A stretch of DNA of 64,000 nt from Gemmatimonadaceae bacterium. GTDB taxonomy: Bacteria > Gemmatimonadota > Gemmatimonadetes > Gemmatimonadales > Gemmatimonadaceae. The notes under the pieces are model-generated. The model was not told the origin of the DNA. It saw nothing but the letters and a program-made list of their open reading frames with translations, and made no database searches. Location of the stretch: contig DATNEW010000041.1 of the NCBI GenBank assembly GCA_035606695.1, forward strand, positions 124,001 to 188,000, read 5' to 3'. A program made the translations under genes and the position numbers. Below, in pieces: positions 42,201 through 51,670 of the stretch (its first letter is position 1; each line of letters begins with the position of its first letter).

Positions 42201-42389
42201 CAGACCGTCTACGGCTCTCGGCCCGAGGGCTATGACGTGAACACGCAGCGGTACCCGCTCCGCAGCTACGGCGCGGGGATTCGGGTCAACCTCTTCAATT
42301 ACGCCATCCTGCGCTGGGATTACGCCGTCCCCGTCGATCAGCAGGGGCACAAGGGCGTCTGGACCTGGTCGCTCTGGCCGTCGTTCTGA
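39240..42389 (+). CDS. exported peptidase MA-like / TolB propeller / beta-barrel protein
   Basis: Up to 1049 residues. After a signal peptide (AVLIGILVLPIAQRPSAIAAQ, residues 30-50) comes a gluzincin-like peptidase domain with HEMVH (His163-His167) and WFAEGMAEYL (Glu197/Glu201) for zinc. Residues about 310-640 form a PD40 beta-propeller (WSPDGKQLVFSG, WSPDGRTIAFATD, WAPDGKSIAYVSD). The last 400 residues look like an outer-membrane barrel (LRSYGAGIRVNLF, terminal aromatic LWPSF). The start is uncertain: GTG 39240 overlaps rsfS by 31 bases, GTG 39330 would leave almost no n-region. Both arms of heptamer element E are inside the reading frame from 39240. Role unknown; possibly surface proteolysis. 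Confidence 0.82.
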   Translation: MGRRGTDSDLGVGRWAQGAGRIVSASVWRAVLIGILVLPIAQRPSAIAAQNYFGQNQVQYDTFHWQILETEHFQIYYYPDEARAVNDAARLAERAYARLSRVLDHQFREKKPIMLFSSRTDFGQNNVTGDLGEATSGVTEAMRHRMLLNFTGDYKSFEHVLTHEMVHAFQYDIFAHGKAGNGLQALAQYMPPLWFAEGMAEYLSLGPNSTVTTSWMRDAALNGRIPTIKELTDDPDKYFPYRYGHSLWTFIGQKWGDEVIGQIMSSVPAVGVERAFRRELGITLEDLGEEWREDVQTRLLPAVATLDRPRKFAQPLLNKERSGGDVFLAPTLSSDGRTIAFLSNGSVRRGEIFIDLWLADGENGQRQGRLVKSTFSRDFEELRLLYAQSAFSPDGRYLAFTAQQRGRDVLYIFDVASRKEVRRLDKLGLESATSPSWSPDGKQLVFSGNHGGITDLYIVNTNGTGLRKLTDDRFGELQPQWSPDGRTIAFATDRDSANLALLRFKPWRIALLDLASGIVSVLPGQSGLNLNPQWAPDGKSIAYVSDRSGSPNIFLYDLPTHEHFQLTNVVGAVSALTEYSPAITWARQADRLAFTYFDDGEYTIWSVNNPRALKRLPYQDRPATVVQTGSDSASKAVSIVALLDSFSLGLPDTTRFRTAPYHVRFQPDFSARPSIAYSPDAFGRTIFGGTTLVMSDMLGNNHLAIAGEINGRMSEARAFLGYTNIAHRWQFSTGLSQTPYYFLSSDSLSSTGATGRSLENQQITTYVARQAFGVTAYPIDRFTRIEFGAGFNNIDRSRLFVTRNLVGGTAATGYSVDSTHRDPSLNYIDGQIALVSDNTLFGYTGPVMGRRFRVQLTPVAGTYQWKEYLVDYRRYDPVIFNYLTIASRLYTDLSIGRDEEAFPKYIARPDFVRGYDRNSTFYLACPVIGANPTNCSAVQLLGSRVAVANVEARFPLVRRLELGFLPFDLPPVDGLFFYDAGLAWSAGQTVYGSRPEGYDVNTQRYPLRSYGAGIRVNLFNYAILRWDYAVPVDQQGHKGVWTWSLWPSF
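39271..39387 (+). repeat. heptamer (GCGNTGG)n hairpin element, copy E
   Basis: GCGTTGG GCGTTGG GCGCAGG GCGCTGG (39271-39298) starts at the base after the rsfS stop. After about 50 bases the C-rich arm CCCATCG CCCAGCG and further CCCATCG/GCCATCG units (39354-39381) follows. The C-rich arm encodes residues 39-50 of the peptidase/propeller protein. Confidence 0.88.
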
Positions 42390-42418
42390 CCAGGGACCTC
42401 ACCGCTTAATTTCATCGC

Positions 42419-43882
42419 GTGCGCCGCCTTCTCGCGTTCGCGATCGCAACGATTCTGATCCTCGCGTGTCGGGGCGATGAGCAGTCGAATCCCCCGCCCC
42501 CGCGCAACGCGTCCGTGTCGCCCGCGCGGGGGCCGGACGCGCTCGTGCTGCGCGTGAAGCGAAGCGGCGGCGTGCCCACGGTCGTCGCGTACCCGCGGAT
42601 CGATTCAACGGTGTGGACCGCCACCGACGCCGCGCCGGCCATCGAGCGTGTGCTGGCCTTTGACCAGGACGCCGGACTCATCGCGGCGGTGGATTCGCGC
42701 CAGCTTCCATTCTGGATCGATTTGAATGTCGGCGCGGTCACGATCGGCTCGCGGAAACCGCTGCGCGGCCTGATTTCAGTGGATGGCTCGACGATTTACG
42801 GCGTCGGCGCCGACGGCGCGGTTGCTCGCTTCACGCCGTCGGGGAACTGGACGTTCAAACCGCGGCTTCCGGCGCGCGCCGTCTTTCCCCAGACGAACGG
42901 CACCGTGCTGATTCTTGGCGGCCGCGGCGCGTCGACGCGGGTGTGGCGCATCCATCCACCCGAGACGCGCATCACCGACAGTGTCTTGATTCCCGAGGTC
43001 CTTTCGGGCGTCGGCGCTCCGTTGGGCGATCGCATTTATTTCACGACCGCCGATCATGCATTGATCGGCTTGCGCGCCCGCACGCTGGCGCTCGGCCGGC
43101 GCATCGAGTTCGACCATCCGATTCGCGCCGTCGCGACGACACCGAGTGGCGATCGATTCTACGTGCTGACCGATTCGTCGACTACGCTGTACGTCATCGA
43201 CAGCTTTCAGGATCGCATCGAGGCGCGGCCCGAGCTTCCGGGTCAGGCGCGCGATCTTCGCGTCGACGCGTTCGGGCGCTACGTGCTCGTGCGTCCCGCA
43301 AAAGGCGATTCGGTGTGGGTGCTCGCCATTGGCACGAATCAGATCGTTCGCACGGTCGCGTCCGAGTGGCGAGGCGACGCACCGTTCGTGTCGATCGACG
43401 GCGCGATTGCCGGGGTCGTCAATCAGAATCTCGTCATCACGGGCGGTTCGAGCGCGACCACGCGCACCCTTGCGGGAGGGGCATCAGAGTTCTGGTATCC
43501 ATTCACGTGGAACGGGCTTCGCCCGCGTGCAGCGGCATTGGACCAGCCCGTGAAGCTGCCGGGGGACAGTGATACGACGCACGTCGGCTCGCCGACGGCG
43601 GAGACGACCACGGTCGTGCATGCCGCGCCGCCGCCCGCGCGACTCGATTCAACGAAGCTTGGATTCTCCGTGTCGTTCGCCGCACTGCTCGATGAAACGC
43701 GCGCGCGCGAGGCGGCCGCGAAAATCACGATCAATGGACAGACCGCGCGCGTCGTCGCCGGCATGGCCGGCGGCACCGCGGTGTACAACGTCATCCTCGG
43801 CCCCTATCCAACACGCGACGAAGCGGAGCGCATCGGCAAAGCATCGGGACAGAGCTACGTCGTCGTGGTGGGGACGCCGTGA
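42419..43882 (+). CDS. lipoprotein with propeller-like region and C-terminal SPOR domain
   Basis: 487 residues from GTG 42419. MRRLLAFAIATILILAC is a lipoprotein signal with cysteine 17. The central 300 residues look like a beta-propeller (GLISVDGSTIYGVGADGAVARF, DRFYVLTDSSTTLYVIDSF). The last 75 residues (FSVSFAALLDETRAREAAAKI...YNVILGPYPTRDEAERIGKA) are a SPOR domain, which binds denuded septal peptidoglycan. It overlaps the next gene by GTGA, so the two are translated together. Confidence 0.85.
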   Translation: MRRLLAFAIATILILACRGDEQSNPPPPRNASVSPARGPDALVLRVKRSGGVPTVVAYPRIDSTVWTATDAAPAIERVLAFDQDAGLIAAVDSRQLPFWIDLNVGAVTIGSRKPLRGLISVDGSTIYGVGADGAVARFTPSGNWTFKPRLPARAVFPQTNGTVLILGGRGASTRVWRIHPPETRITDSVLIPEVLSGVGAPLGDRIYFTTADHALIGLRARTLALGRRIEFDHPIRAVATTPSGDRFYVLTDSSTTLYVIDSFQDRIEARPELPGQARDLRVDAFGRYVLVRPAKGDSVWVLAIGTNQIVRTVASEWRGDAPFVSIDGAIAGVVNQNLVITGGSSATTRTLAGGASEFWYPFTWNGLRPRAAALDQPVKLPGDSDTTHVGSPTAETTTVVHAAPPPARLDSTKLGFSVSFAALLDETRAREAAAKITINGQTARVVAGMAGGTAVYNVILGPYPTRDEAERIGKASGQSYVVVVGTP

Positions 43883-45228
43883 CGTTTCCATCGATGCGCC
43901 GCGCGTTCGATTGGGAGGCGGCGGGCTTCGCGCTCGGTGAAACGCTCGGTGAATATTGCGCGATCGTCGTGATCGGAACCGATCCGGTGACGACGGGGCG
44001 CGTTGCGGTGGGCGTCGGTCGCGCGCAGGCAACGAAGCGCCGCGTGGCGGTCGGCGATCTCTTCGCTGAATCGCCGCCGATTCAGGAGCTCGTGGAGACG
44101 GACGATCCGCACGGACTCGTCGACAGCTTTCTCTATGGCGTGTCGCTGAGCAAGATCGCGCACGAGGTTCGCGACGCCGGCGAATTATACGTGATGCCGA
44201 GTGGCACGGAGCCGCCGACCTACGAGGAGATACTTCCCAATCCGCGCTGGCACCGGCTGACCGCCGGCTTCCGCGAGGTCGGCGCGCTGCTGGTGCTCGC
44301 CGCGCCGGCGAGCGCGCCGCACATCGAGGATCTGGTAGCCGCCACCGATGGCGCGGTGCTCGTGGGCGAAGCGGTACCGCGCAAGCTGCCGGTGGCGAAC
44401 GTGATTGGATCGGTACGCGAGCCGAAAGCCGATGCGGCTGCCGAGGAAGAGTCGGTCGCCGTTCCACCGGTGGAGCGTCGATGGACGCGCCGGCAGCGGT
44501 TCGCCGCGGGCGGCGGCGTGCTGCTTACCCTTGCGCTGGCGTTCGTCGCGTTCTGGCTGGCGACGCGGCCAATCTCGGTGATGACGCGTGGACATACCGC
44601 AGTCCCGCAGAAGCCCGATACCTCGCGAGCAAAGACCGTCGCCGGGCTTGGCCGCGACAGTCTGACAGCCGATTCCGCACGCGACTCGCTGCGCGACACT
44701 GTGCCGGTCGGTGCCGTGGTCGCGACGCCGGCGATTTCCGATCCGGCAGATTCCGCGACGGCAGCCGCATTCGCCGTCGAGTTGAGCATCGCGAACACCG
44801 AGGCAGGCGCTATCTTGAAGCTGCAGGAAAACGGCAAGAATCTGCCGGCCGCGACGTTTTCGCCGGTCCTCATTCAGGGATCGCGGTGGTTCAAGGTGGT
44901 CGGCGGAGCGTTCATCAATCGCGGGAGCGCGGATTCGCTGCTTGCGGTGTTGCGCCAGCGGAAGATCGTGGAACCCGGCAGCGGCAGTGTGGTGCGGTTG
45001 CCGTTCGCGTTCCTGATCGAAGTAGTGACCGCGGCGGCGGTGCCGGGCATGCTCGCGGCCCACGCCGATCATGGAATTCCCGTCTACGCACTGCGCCAGG
45101 ACGACGGCTCGGCCTGGCTCCTGGCGGGCGCGTTCGAGACGACGGATCAAGCTTCATTGTACGCCGAATCACTGCGGGCGTCGGGAATCACGCCGAAACT
45201 CGTGTATCGCAAAGGGAGAATGTTCTAG
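43879..45228 (+). CDS. membrane-spanning protein with SPOR-like C-terminus
   Basis: 449 residues from GTG 43879. The cytoplasmic N-terminal 200 residues have a Rossmann-like core (FREVGALLVLAAPASAP, LVAATDGAVLVGEA) resembling MinD/BY-kinase folds but without a P-loop. One membrane helix follows WTRRQRFAAG (about 215-235). The periplasmic part ends with DGSAWLLAGAFETTDQASLYAESL, a SPOR-like repeat. With the preceding SPOR lipoprotein it probably acts in division or envelope maintenance. It overlaps smc (TAGTG), unusual company for a SPOR protein. Confidence 0.72.
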   Translation: MTFPSMRRAFDWEAAGFALGETLGEYCAIVVIGTDPVTTGRVAVGVGRAQATKRRVAVGDLFAESPPIQELVETDDPHGLVDSFLYGVSLSKIAHEVRDAGELYVMPSGTEPPTYEEILPNPRWHRLTAGFREVGALLVLAAPASAPHIEDLVAATDGAVLVGEAVPRKLPVANVIGSVREPKADAAAEEESVAVPPVERRWTRRQRFAAGGGVLLTLALAFVAFWLATRPISVMTRGHTAVPQKPDTSRAKTVAGLGRDSLTADSARDSLRDTVPVGAVVATPAISDPADSATAAAFAVELSIANTEAGAILKLQENGKNLPAATFSPVLIQGSRWFKVVGGAFINRGSADSLLAVLRQRKIVEPGSGSVVRLPFAFLIEVVTAAAVPGMLAAHADHGIPVYALRQDDGSAWLLAGAFETTDQASLYAESLRASGITPKLVYRKGRMF

Positions 45229-48200
45229 TGCGGCTGACCAAGCTGGAGATGCAGGGCTTCAAGTCGTTCGCGGACAGCACCGACATGCTGTTCAACCCGG
45301 GCGTCACGGCCATCGTCGGTCCGAACGGCTGCGGCAAGTCCAACGTCTCCGACGCGGTGCGCTGGGTACTCGGCGAGCAGCGCGCGCGGTTGATGCGCGG
45401 CGCGAAGATGGAAGAGGTGATCTTCCAAGGCTCGTCGGCGCGGCGCGCGGTGAACGTGGCCGAAGTCTCGCTGCACTTCTCCAACGAAGACGGCACGCTG
45501 CCGGTCGCGTTTCAGGAAGTCGTGATCACGAGGCGTTTGTCGCGGTCGGGCGAAAGTGAGTATTTCCTCAATCGCGCGGCGTGCCGGCTGCGCGACATCT
45601 CGGATTTGCTGCGCGGCACGGGGCTGGGCGCGGGCACGGGCGTCGTCATCGAGAGCAAGATGATCGATGCGCTGCTCTCCGACCGTCCCGACGATCGCCG
45701 CGAGTTGTTCGAGGAAGCCGCGGGCGTTGGTCTGTATCGCGATCGCCGCCGCACGACGGAACGCCGCCTCGAGGAGACCACCGTCGATCTGCAGCGGCTC
45801 GACGATCTCATTGCGGAAGTGCAGAGTCAGGTGCGCTCGCTGGCGCGCCAACGCAAACGCGCCGAGCGATATTCCGAGCTCACGGCGCGCCGCTTCACGA
45901 TCGAGATCGCGCTGGCCAAGCGCGAGATGGTCGCGTGGCACGACGAGCTCCGGCGTCTCGACGCGCGCGTGCGCGAGCTGCGCGACGCGCTCCCGCAAGT
46001 CGAAGAAGCGGTGGGCCTCGCCGAACAGGCGCGGGACTCCGCCCATGGCAATCGTGCGGCGAGCGAAGCGCAGCGCACGGAATTGCTGCGCCTCGTCTCC
46101 ACGCAGCGCGAGCACGTGCAACAGATTCGCGGTGAGATGGCCGTGGCCGAAGAACGCCAGCGCAACGCGATGGCTCGCCGCCAGCGCGCGGAGCTCGAGG
46201 CCACCGAAGGCGAAGCGTACGGTGAACGGATATCCAGCGACCGTGAGCAGGCTGCCAACGAGCAGGCGGACAACGAAGAGCAACTGCGCGTCGCGCGCGA
46301 ATCGCTGGCCGTGCGCCAGCGTGAGGAAGAGGAGTCGCGCCACAACGTCACGCAGGTGCGCGGCGCGCTCGAGGACGCGGAACGCCGCCAGCGCGAGCTG
46401 CAGGACCGCGCCCGGCGCGTCGAGATCGATCGTGAGCGCGCGCGACACGAGAGCGAAGAGCTCGCGCAGCGCCTGGAGCAGCTCGGCGAAGAGCGCGCGC
46501 AGCTCGTCGACGCGCTGAACACCGTGCATCGCGAGCTCGAGGAAGCGGCGGTCGCCGTCGAAGCCGCGCGCGTGCAGGCGACCCAGCTCGCCGAAGCGCT
46601 CGAGGTGGCGCGCGTCGAGGACCGCGACACGCGCGAACGTGAATCGGCCGCGCGCGCCGAGCTGTTCCGGGCAGACGAAGCACACACGTCGCTTCAGGGA
46701 AAGGTCAACGCGCTCGATGCACTCGAGCGCGAGCGCGTCGGTCTCGCACCCGCGGCGGCACGCCTGCTTCGCGAGCGCGAGCAATTCGGCGAAGGCGCCA
46801 TTCTCGGACCGCTGTCCGATTTCATCAGCGCCGATCAGGCGTCGGCACTACTCGTAGAACGCTTCCTTGGCGCGACCGTGCACGCGGTGCTCGTGCGCGA
46901 TCGCGAAGTCGCACAGGCAGTGCGCGAGTGGCATAACACCGCCAACCCCGGTCCCCTGCTGCTGCTTCCCCTCGACGCACTCTCCGACGCGCAGGTCGGC
47001 GAGGTGCTGCCCGACGCGCTTTCTCACAACGTCGATGCACAAGGTCCGGGGCGCGCATGGGTCCGCGCGCTGCTCGGGCATGCGCAGGCCGTCGATGGCG
47101 GAGCCGCATTCGTCGATGCACGCGGCGCGGTCTGGCTGCCCGGCAGCATTGCCGGTCCTGGTCCGCTTCGCCGTCGCGCCGAGCTGTTTGCGTTGCGCTC
47201 GGAGCTCACTGCCACCGAGCAGGCGCGCCAGCAAGCAATGGTCGCGGCCGACGCGCTGCGCGCCGCGGTGCAGGAATCAGAACGTCGCGTGCTCGAGGCG
47301 TCAGGCGCGTTGGAAGCAGCGCAGGTCGACGCACGCCGCGCCGCCGAGCAGCACGGTGAGCTCGAGCGCCGGCGCCAGCGCGCCGAGCGAGAGGTGAACG
47401 ACGCCGATGCACTCAGCGCGCGCCTCGGCGCACGCCGCGACGCATTGACCGAACAGCTCACGCGTCTCGATGAGGAAAGTCGCACGCTCGGCGAATCATT
47501 GACGGAACGCAACGACGCGGTCGCGCAGGCGCGCGAGCAACTCAGCGTCGCCGAACGCGCGCACGAGGAAGCGCGCGAAGCGCGCACCGCGGCGCAGGTC
47601 GAGGAAGCGCAGGCCCAGGCGCGCGTGCAGGTCGCACACGATCGCGTTCGACGGTTGTCCGAGGAGCATCAATCCGCCTCGGCGCGACTCCATGCGCTGC
47701 GCGCCGAGTTGTCCGAGCTCTCGCACTCCGATTCGGCGCTCGCCGAGCAGATGGCGAACTGGCAGCTCGATCTCGAAACGCGCGAGGCGACGCTCGCCGA
47801 CGGCGAGGCGCGGCTCGAGCTCGCGGAAGCGGCGGTAAGAACGGCGGACGACGCGCTGACGAACGCCGAGCATGCGCTCGACGAGTCTCGGCGCCGGCTG
47901 CAGGGTCACAGCGACGAGCTGCATCACGCCGAGCTGCGGCACACGGAGCTCGGCGGACGGCGCGCGGCGATTCGCGAGCGCCTGGAGACCGAATGGCGCC
48001 GCCCGCTCGACGACATGCTCAACGAAGCGGTCGACGTGGAGCTCGATGACGACGGATTGCGCACCGAGGCCGAGTCGCTCCGTCAGGAGCTCGAGCGCCT
48101 GGGTCCCGTGAACGTGCTCGCGATCGAAGAACATGAGGAAACGCAAAAGAGACAAGATTTTCTCACCTCTCAGCGCGCCGACCTGGCCGAGGCGAAGGCG

Positions 48201-48737
48201 TCCCTCCAGCAGGCGATTCGCGAGATCGACAGCACGGCCCGCGAGCTCTTCCTGGCGACATTTACGCAGGTGCGCGAGAACTTCCGCCAGATCTTCATGT
48301 CGCTGTTCGGCGGCGGCGAATGCGACCTTCGTCTGGAGAACCCCGACGCGCCGCTCGACTGCGACATCGAGATCCATGCGTCGCCGCGCGGCAAGCGCAC
48401 GCAGCGCATCAACCTGCTCTCGAGCGGCGAGCGTGCGCTCGTGGCGCTGTCGCTGCTGTTCGGCATCTTCCTCACGAAGCCCAGTCCGTTCTGTCTGCTC
48501 GACGAAGTGGACGCTCCGCTCGACGACGCGAACGTCGGCCGCTTCGTCCGCATGCTCACGCAGTTCAAGTCGCGGACGCAGTTCATCGTCATCACGCACA
48601 ATCCGCGCACCAGCACGGAAGCCGCGGACGCGGTGTACGGCGTGACCATGCAGGAGCCGGGTGTCTCGTCGCTCGTCAGCGTGCGGATGCGCGGCGCCGC
48701 GCCGGTCGACGAGGACGCAGTCGCCGCGACGGTATGA
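45228..48737 (+). CDS. smc: chromosome segregation protein SMC
   Basis: 1169 residues, typical length. The N-terminal head has Walker A GPNGCGKSN and the Q-loop region (VRWVLGEQRARLMRG). Two long coiled coils (about 170-490 and 640-1000) flank a hinge (ILGPLSDFISADQASALLVE onward). The C-terminal head shows signature LLSSGERALVALSLLF and Walker B FCLLDEVDAPLDD. The ATPase ring organises chromosomes with ScpAB. The start GTG 45228 shares its G with the upstream TAG; an open frame further upstream belongs to another gene's shadow. It overlaps the downstream gene by ATGA. Confidence 0.97.
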   Translation: MRLTKLEMQGFKSFADSTDMLFNPGVTAIVGPNGCGKSNVSDAVRWVLGEQRARLMRGAKMEEVIFQGSSARRAVNVAEVSLHFSNEDGTLPVAFQEVVITRRLSRSGESEYFLNRAACRLRDISDLLRGTGLGAGTGVVIESKMIDALLSDRPDDRRELFEEAAGVGLYRDRRRTTERRLEETTVDLQRLDDLIAEVQSQVRSLARQRKRAERYSELTARRFTIEIALAKREMVAWHDELRRLDARVRELRDALPQVEEAVGLAEQARDSAHGNRAASEAQRTELLRLVSTQREHVQQIRGEMAVAEERQRNAMARRQRAELEATEGEAYGERISSDREQAANEQADNEEQLRVARESLAVRQREEEESRHNVTQVRGALEDAERRQRELQDRARRVEIDRERARHESEELAQRLEQLGEERAQLVDALNTVHRELEEAAVAVEAARVQATQLAEALEVARVEDRDTRERESAARAELFRADEAHTSLQGKVNALDALERERVGLAPAAARLLREREQFGEGAILGPLSDFISADQASALLVERFLGATVHAVLVRDREVAQAVREWHNTANPGPLLLLPLDALSDAQVGEVLPDALSHNVDAQGPGRAWVRALLGHAQAVDGGAAFVDARGAVWLPGSIAGPGPLRRRAELFALRSELTATEQARQQAMVAADALRAAVQESERRVLEASGALEAAQVDARRAAEQHGELERRRQRAEREVNDADALSARLGARRDALTEQLTRLDEESRTLGESLTERNDAVAQAREQLSVAERAHEEAREARTAAQVEEAQAQARVQVAHDRVRRLSEEHQSASARLHALRAELSELSHSDSALAEQMANWQLDLETREATLADGEARLELAEAAVRTADDALTNAEHALDESRRRLQGHSDELHHAELRHTELGGRRAAIRERLETEWRRPLDDMLNEAVDVELDDDGLRTEAESLRQELERLGPVNVLAIEEHEETQKRQDFLTSQRADLAEAKASLQQAIREIDSTARELFLATFTQVRENFRQIFMSLFGGGECDLRLENPDAPLDCDIEIHASPRGKRTQRINLLSSGERALVALSLLFGIFLTKPSPFCLLDEVDAPLDDANVGRFVRMLTQFKSRTQFIVITHNPRTSTEAADAVYGVTMQEPGVSSLVSVRMRGAAPVDEDAVAATV

Positions 48738-49804
48738 TCGTCGTGTGCGGTCGGGCGATCGTTCCGGTCGCGTGGCTCTGCGCCAGTCTGCTCGCGATCG
48801 GCGGACGCCCGCTGGCCGCGCAGGACAACGGTTCCGTGCACTTGAGCGTGCCCGCGATCGCCGGCGCGGGCGACAGCATCAGCCCGGCACCGGCGATGTC
48901 GCTGATCGCAACGCCCGTACCGGCGGAGGTGCAGCCGTCGTCCGTCCAGCTCACGCTGTCGCTCGATCCGCAGTTCGGATCTCCGCTCTTCGTGGGCTCG
49001 ACGCAGAATCTGTCGGGGCAGTTTCACGTCGATTCGCTGTTGCCGCAGAATCGCCGTGTGTTCTTTCGCGCGCGCCTGCTGGATAAATTCGGCGCCGTGC
49101 GCGCTGAAACGACGTTCTCGCGCCCTGTCGTGACGTGGCTGACGCTGGTGACGGCCAACCAGCCCACGAACCTGCTCTTCTCGCGCACGCCGCGCTTCGA
49201 GTGGAACAGCCCGGAAATCACGCTGCCGCCCGGTTTGTGGCGATATACGCTGACGGTCATGAGCGTCGCGCACGACAGCGTGGTCTATCGCAAGGGCGAG
49301 CTTCACAACACGTCATTCGTCGTCGACGTGCCGCTCGACGCATGCACGTCGTACCGATGGAGCGTGGGCGCACACCCCGAGAACAGCACCGGCGTGGACT
49401 CGGTCGTCGCGACGAGTATCGGCACCTTCGTCATTCAGACGGAGGATTGCCCGACGGCAACGATCTTCTTCAACAATTTTCCGAATCCATTCGGACGAGG
49501 CCAACGCTCGAACCAGACGTGCTTCTGGTTCGACTTGCAGCATCGCACCGCGGTGCGTTTGACCCTGTATGACGCGCGACTGCGCCAGGTGAAGCGGATC
49601 ATACCGAGCGCGAAAGTGGCCGCGGTGCTGGACTCCGGTGCCTATGGCCGGCCGGCAGCAACCGACGTCGGCGGGTGCGACGCGAACTTCAGCTGGGACG
49701 GACTCGACGAGCAGGGGCGCCCCGTTCCGTCGGGATTGTACTTCGCCGTGTTCGAGGCCGACGGCAAGCGCGTCACGCACAAGATCGTCTTCACCGGACG
49801 CTGA
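48734..49804 (+). CDS. exported protein with FlgD-Ig-like C-terminal domain
   Basis: 356 residues from ATG 48734 (ATGA overlap with smc). The signal peptide region is PVAWLCASLLAIGGRPLAAQ. The middle contains fibronectin/Ig-like strands (LFSRTPRFEWNSPEITLPPG, YRWSVGAHPENSTG). The C-terminus (NFPNPFGRG, then SWDGLDEQGRPVPSGLYFAVFEADGKRVT) is the FlgD-Ig-like / sorting-domain pattern, common on secreted proteins. Function unknown. Confidence 0.82.
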   Translation: MIVVCGRAIVPVAWLCASLLAIGGRPLAAQDNGSVHLSVPAIAGAGDSISPAPAMSLIATPVPAEVQPSSVQLTLSLDPQFGSPLFVGSTQNLSGQFHVDSLLPQNRRVFFRARLLDKFGAVRAETTFSRPVVTWLTLVTANQPTNLLFSRTPRFEWNSPEITLPPGLWRYTLTVMSVAHDSVVYRKGELHNTSFVVDVPLDACTSYRWSVGAHPENSTGVDSVVATSIGTFVIQTEDCPTATIFFNNFPNPFGRGQRSNQTCFWFDLQHRTAVRLTLYDARLRQVKRIIPSAKVAAVLDSGAYGRPAATDVGGCDANFSWDGLDEQGRPVPSGLYFAVFEADGKRVTHKIVFTGR

Positions 49805-49807
49805 TCC

Positions 49808-50584
49808 GTGCGCTTCACGACCCTCGGCACGGGGACCGTGTCCCTCACGCCCGAGCGGAGTTGTGCCGGCTACTTGCTCGAGACAAGCGCCGTTCGCCTG
49901 TTGATCGACTGCGGATCGGGCATCACACGGCGCCTGGCCGAACGTGGACCGGCGTGGCAAACGATCACGCACGTGGCCATTACGCATTTTCATATCGATC
50001 ACCACGGCGATCTGCCAACGCTGGTCTTCGCGTGGAAGTACGGCTTTTTGCCGCCGCGCACGGCGCCGCTCGAAATCATCGGCCCGGTCGGCACACAATC
50101 GCTTCTCGAGCGGCTGGCCGGCGCGTACGGCGACTGGCTCGTGAACCCGGGATTCCCCCTCACGGTCCGGGAAATCACACCCGCCGACGTGTTCGAGCTG
50201 CCCGAGGGGCTGCGCCTTCGGTGCCACCCAGTTCCACACACGCCGGAGAGTGTGGCATATTCCATGGAACGCGGCCGGCGGCGAATCGTCTTTACGGGGG
50301 ACACGGGACCGTCGCCGCTGCTCGCCGAATGGGCGCACGGGTGCGACCTTCTGGTCGCCGAATGCTCGCTGCCGAGCGCAATGCAGATCCCGGAGCACCT
50401 CACGCCGGAGCAATGCGGCGAGCTCGCGGCGGCGGCCGAGCCGGGGCATCTCGCGCTGACGCACTTTTACCCGCCGGTGGAACACGTGGACGTTCACACC
50501 ATCGTCGGCGCGCGATACGCGGGACCCGTCACGCTGGCGCGCGACGGCTGGCACATGGACTTCGCTGATCTCGAGGACGAGTAA
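49808..50584 (+). CDS. MBL-fold metallo-hydrolase (RNase Z-like)
   Basis: 258 residues from GTG 49808. [14 protein letters not shown] is the HxHxDH zinc motif (near residues 59-64); the other ligands lie in [20 protein letters not shown] and LTHFYPP. It most resembles ribonuclease Z/ElaC-like hydrolases without the exosite arm. Substrate undetermined. The stop overlaps the DAHP synthase ATG (TAATG). Confidence 0.88.
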   Translation: MRFTTLGTGTVSLTPERSCAGYLLETSAVRLLIDCGSGITRRLAERGPAWQTITHVAITHFHIDHHGDLPTLVFAWKYGFLPPRTAPLEIIGPVGTQSLLERLAGAYGDWLVNPGFPLTVREITPADVFELPEGLRLRCHPVPHTPESVAYSMERGRRRIVFTGDTGPSPLLAEWAHGCDLLVAECSLPSAMQIPEHLTPEQCGELAAAAEPGHLALTHFYPPVEHVDVHTIVGARYAGPVTLARDGWHMDFADLEDE

Positions 50585-51663
50585 TGCTGGTGGTGATGCA
50601 GAATCACGCGACGCAGGAACAGATCGATCGCGTCGTCGAAACGATAAGGGAAATGGGCTACGAAGCGCGGCCGATGCCGGGCGAAACGCGTACGACCGTG
50701 GGCCTCGTCGGCAACGACGGCCGCGTCGACGGCTCGCGCATCGAATCGCTCGCCGGCGTGGCCGAAGTCATTCACGTCAGCAAGCCGTACAAGCAGGTCT
50801 CGCGCGAGTGGAAGGAAGCGAATACGGTCGTCACGATCGCGCCCGGCGTGTCGTTCGGCGGACAGGACATCGTCATCGTCGCGGGCCCGTGCTCCGTCGA
50901 GTCCGAGGAGCAGATCGTGACGGCCGCGAAGCAGGTCCGCGACGCGGGAGCCTCGGCGCTGCGCGGCGGCGCGTTCAAGCCGCGCTCATCCCCGTATTCG
51001 TTTCAGGGACTCGGCAAGAAAGGGCTCGAGTTTCTCGCGACCGCGCGCGCGGAAACCGGGTTGCCGGTCGTCACCGAAGCGCTCGACGAAGAAGGGGCGC
51101 ATCTCGTCGCCGAGTACGCGGACATGCTGCAGATCGGCGCGCGCAACATGCAGAACTATTCTCTGCTCCGCGCCGTGGGCCGCATCGGCAAGCCAGTGCT
51201 CCTCAAGCGCGGCATGGCGGCGACTATTACAGATCTCTTAATGAGCGCCGAGTACATCCTGGCCGAGGGCAACGGCCAGGTGGTGTTGTGCGAGCGCGGC
51301 ATTCGGAGCTTCGACAATCTCACGCGCAACCTGTTCGATCTCACGGCCATTCCGCTCGTGCAGCGCTTGTCGCATCTGCCGATCATCGGCGATCCGAGCC
51401 ACGGTACCGGATTGCGCGACAAGGTGATTCCGATGGCGCGGGCGGCGGTGGCGGCCGGCGCGGACGGCGTGATCGTCGAAGTGCACCCCAATCCGGATCG
51501 TGCGCTCTCGGACGGCGGACAGTCGTTGTATCCGGATCAGTTCGCTCGTCTCGTGGCCGAGCTTCGCGCGATCACGAACGCGATCGGCCGCTCGGTGTCT
51601 TCGGGTCCCACGTCGAACCGCCAGCCGAGCGCGCGCGGAACGGCGGCCAAGGCCGGCGTGTAA
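50584..51663 (+). CDS. aroF: 3-deoxy-7-phosphoheptulonate (DAHP) synthase, type I-beta
   Basis: Condenses PEP with erythrose 4-phosphate, the first step of the shikimate pathway. 359 residues: an N-terminal ferredoxin-like/ACT-like regulatory domain (1-75, [19 protein letters not shown]), then the barrel with [54 protein letters not shown] and [10 protein letters not shown]. The extra N-terminal domain is the feedback-control module of Thermotoga-like enzymes. The gene symbol is by family; paralogue naming varies. Confidence 0.94.
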   Translation: MLVVMQNHATQEQIDRVVETIREMGYEARPMPGETRTTVGLVGNDGRVDGSRIESLAGVAEVIHVSKPYKQVSREWKEANTVVTIAPGVSFGGQDIVIVAGPCSVESEEQIVTAAKQVRDAGASALRGGAFKPRSSPYSFQGLGKKGLEFLATARAETGLPVVTEALDEEGAHLVAEYADMLQIGARNMQNYSLLRAVGRIGKPVLLKRGMAATITDLLMSAEYILAEGNGQVVLCERGIRSFDNLTRNLFDLTAIPLVQRLSHLPIIGDPSHGTGLRDKVIPMARAAVAAGADGVIVEVHPNPDRALSDGGQSLYPDQFARLVAELRAITNAIGRSVSSGPTSNRQPSARGTAAKAGV

Positions 51664-51670
51664 GAGAATC

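Noticed and set aside
44481-45227. N-terminal extension of smc by about 250 codons
   Set aside because: The added sequence is a shifted-frame reading of the SPOR-like gene; the SMC family starts at the GTG 45228.
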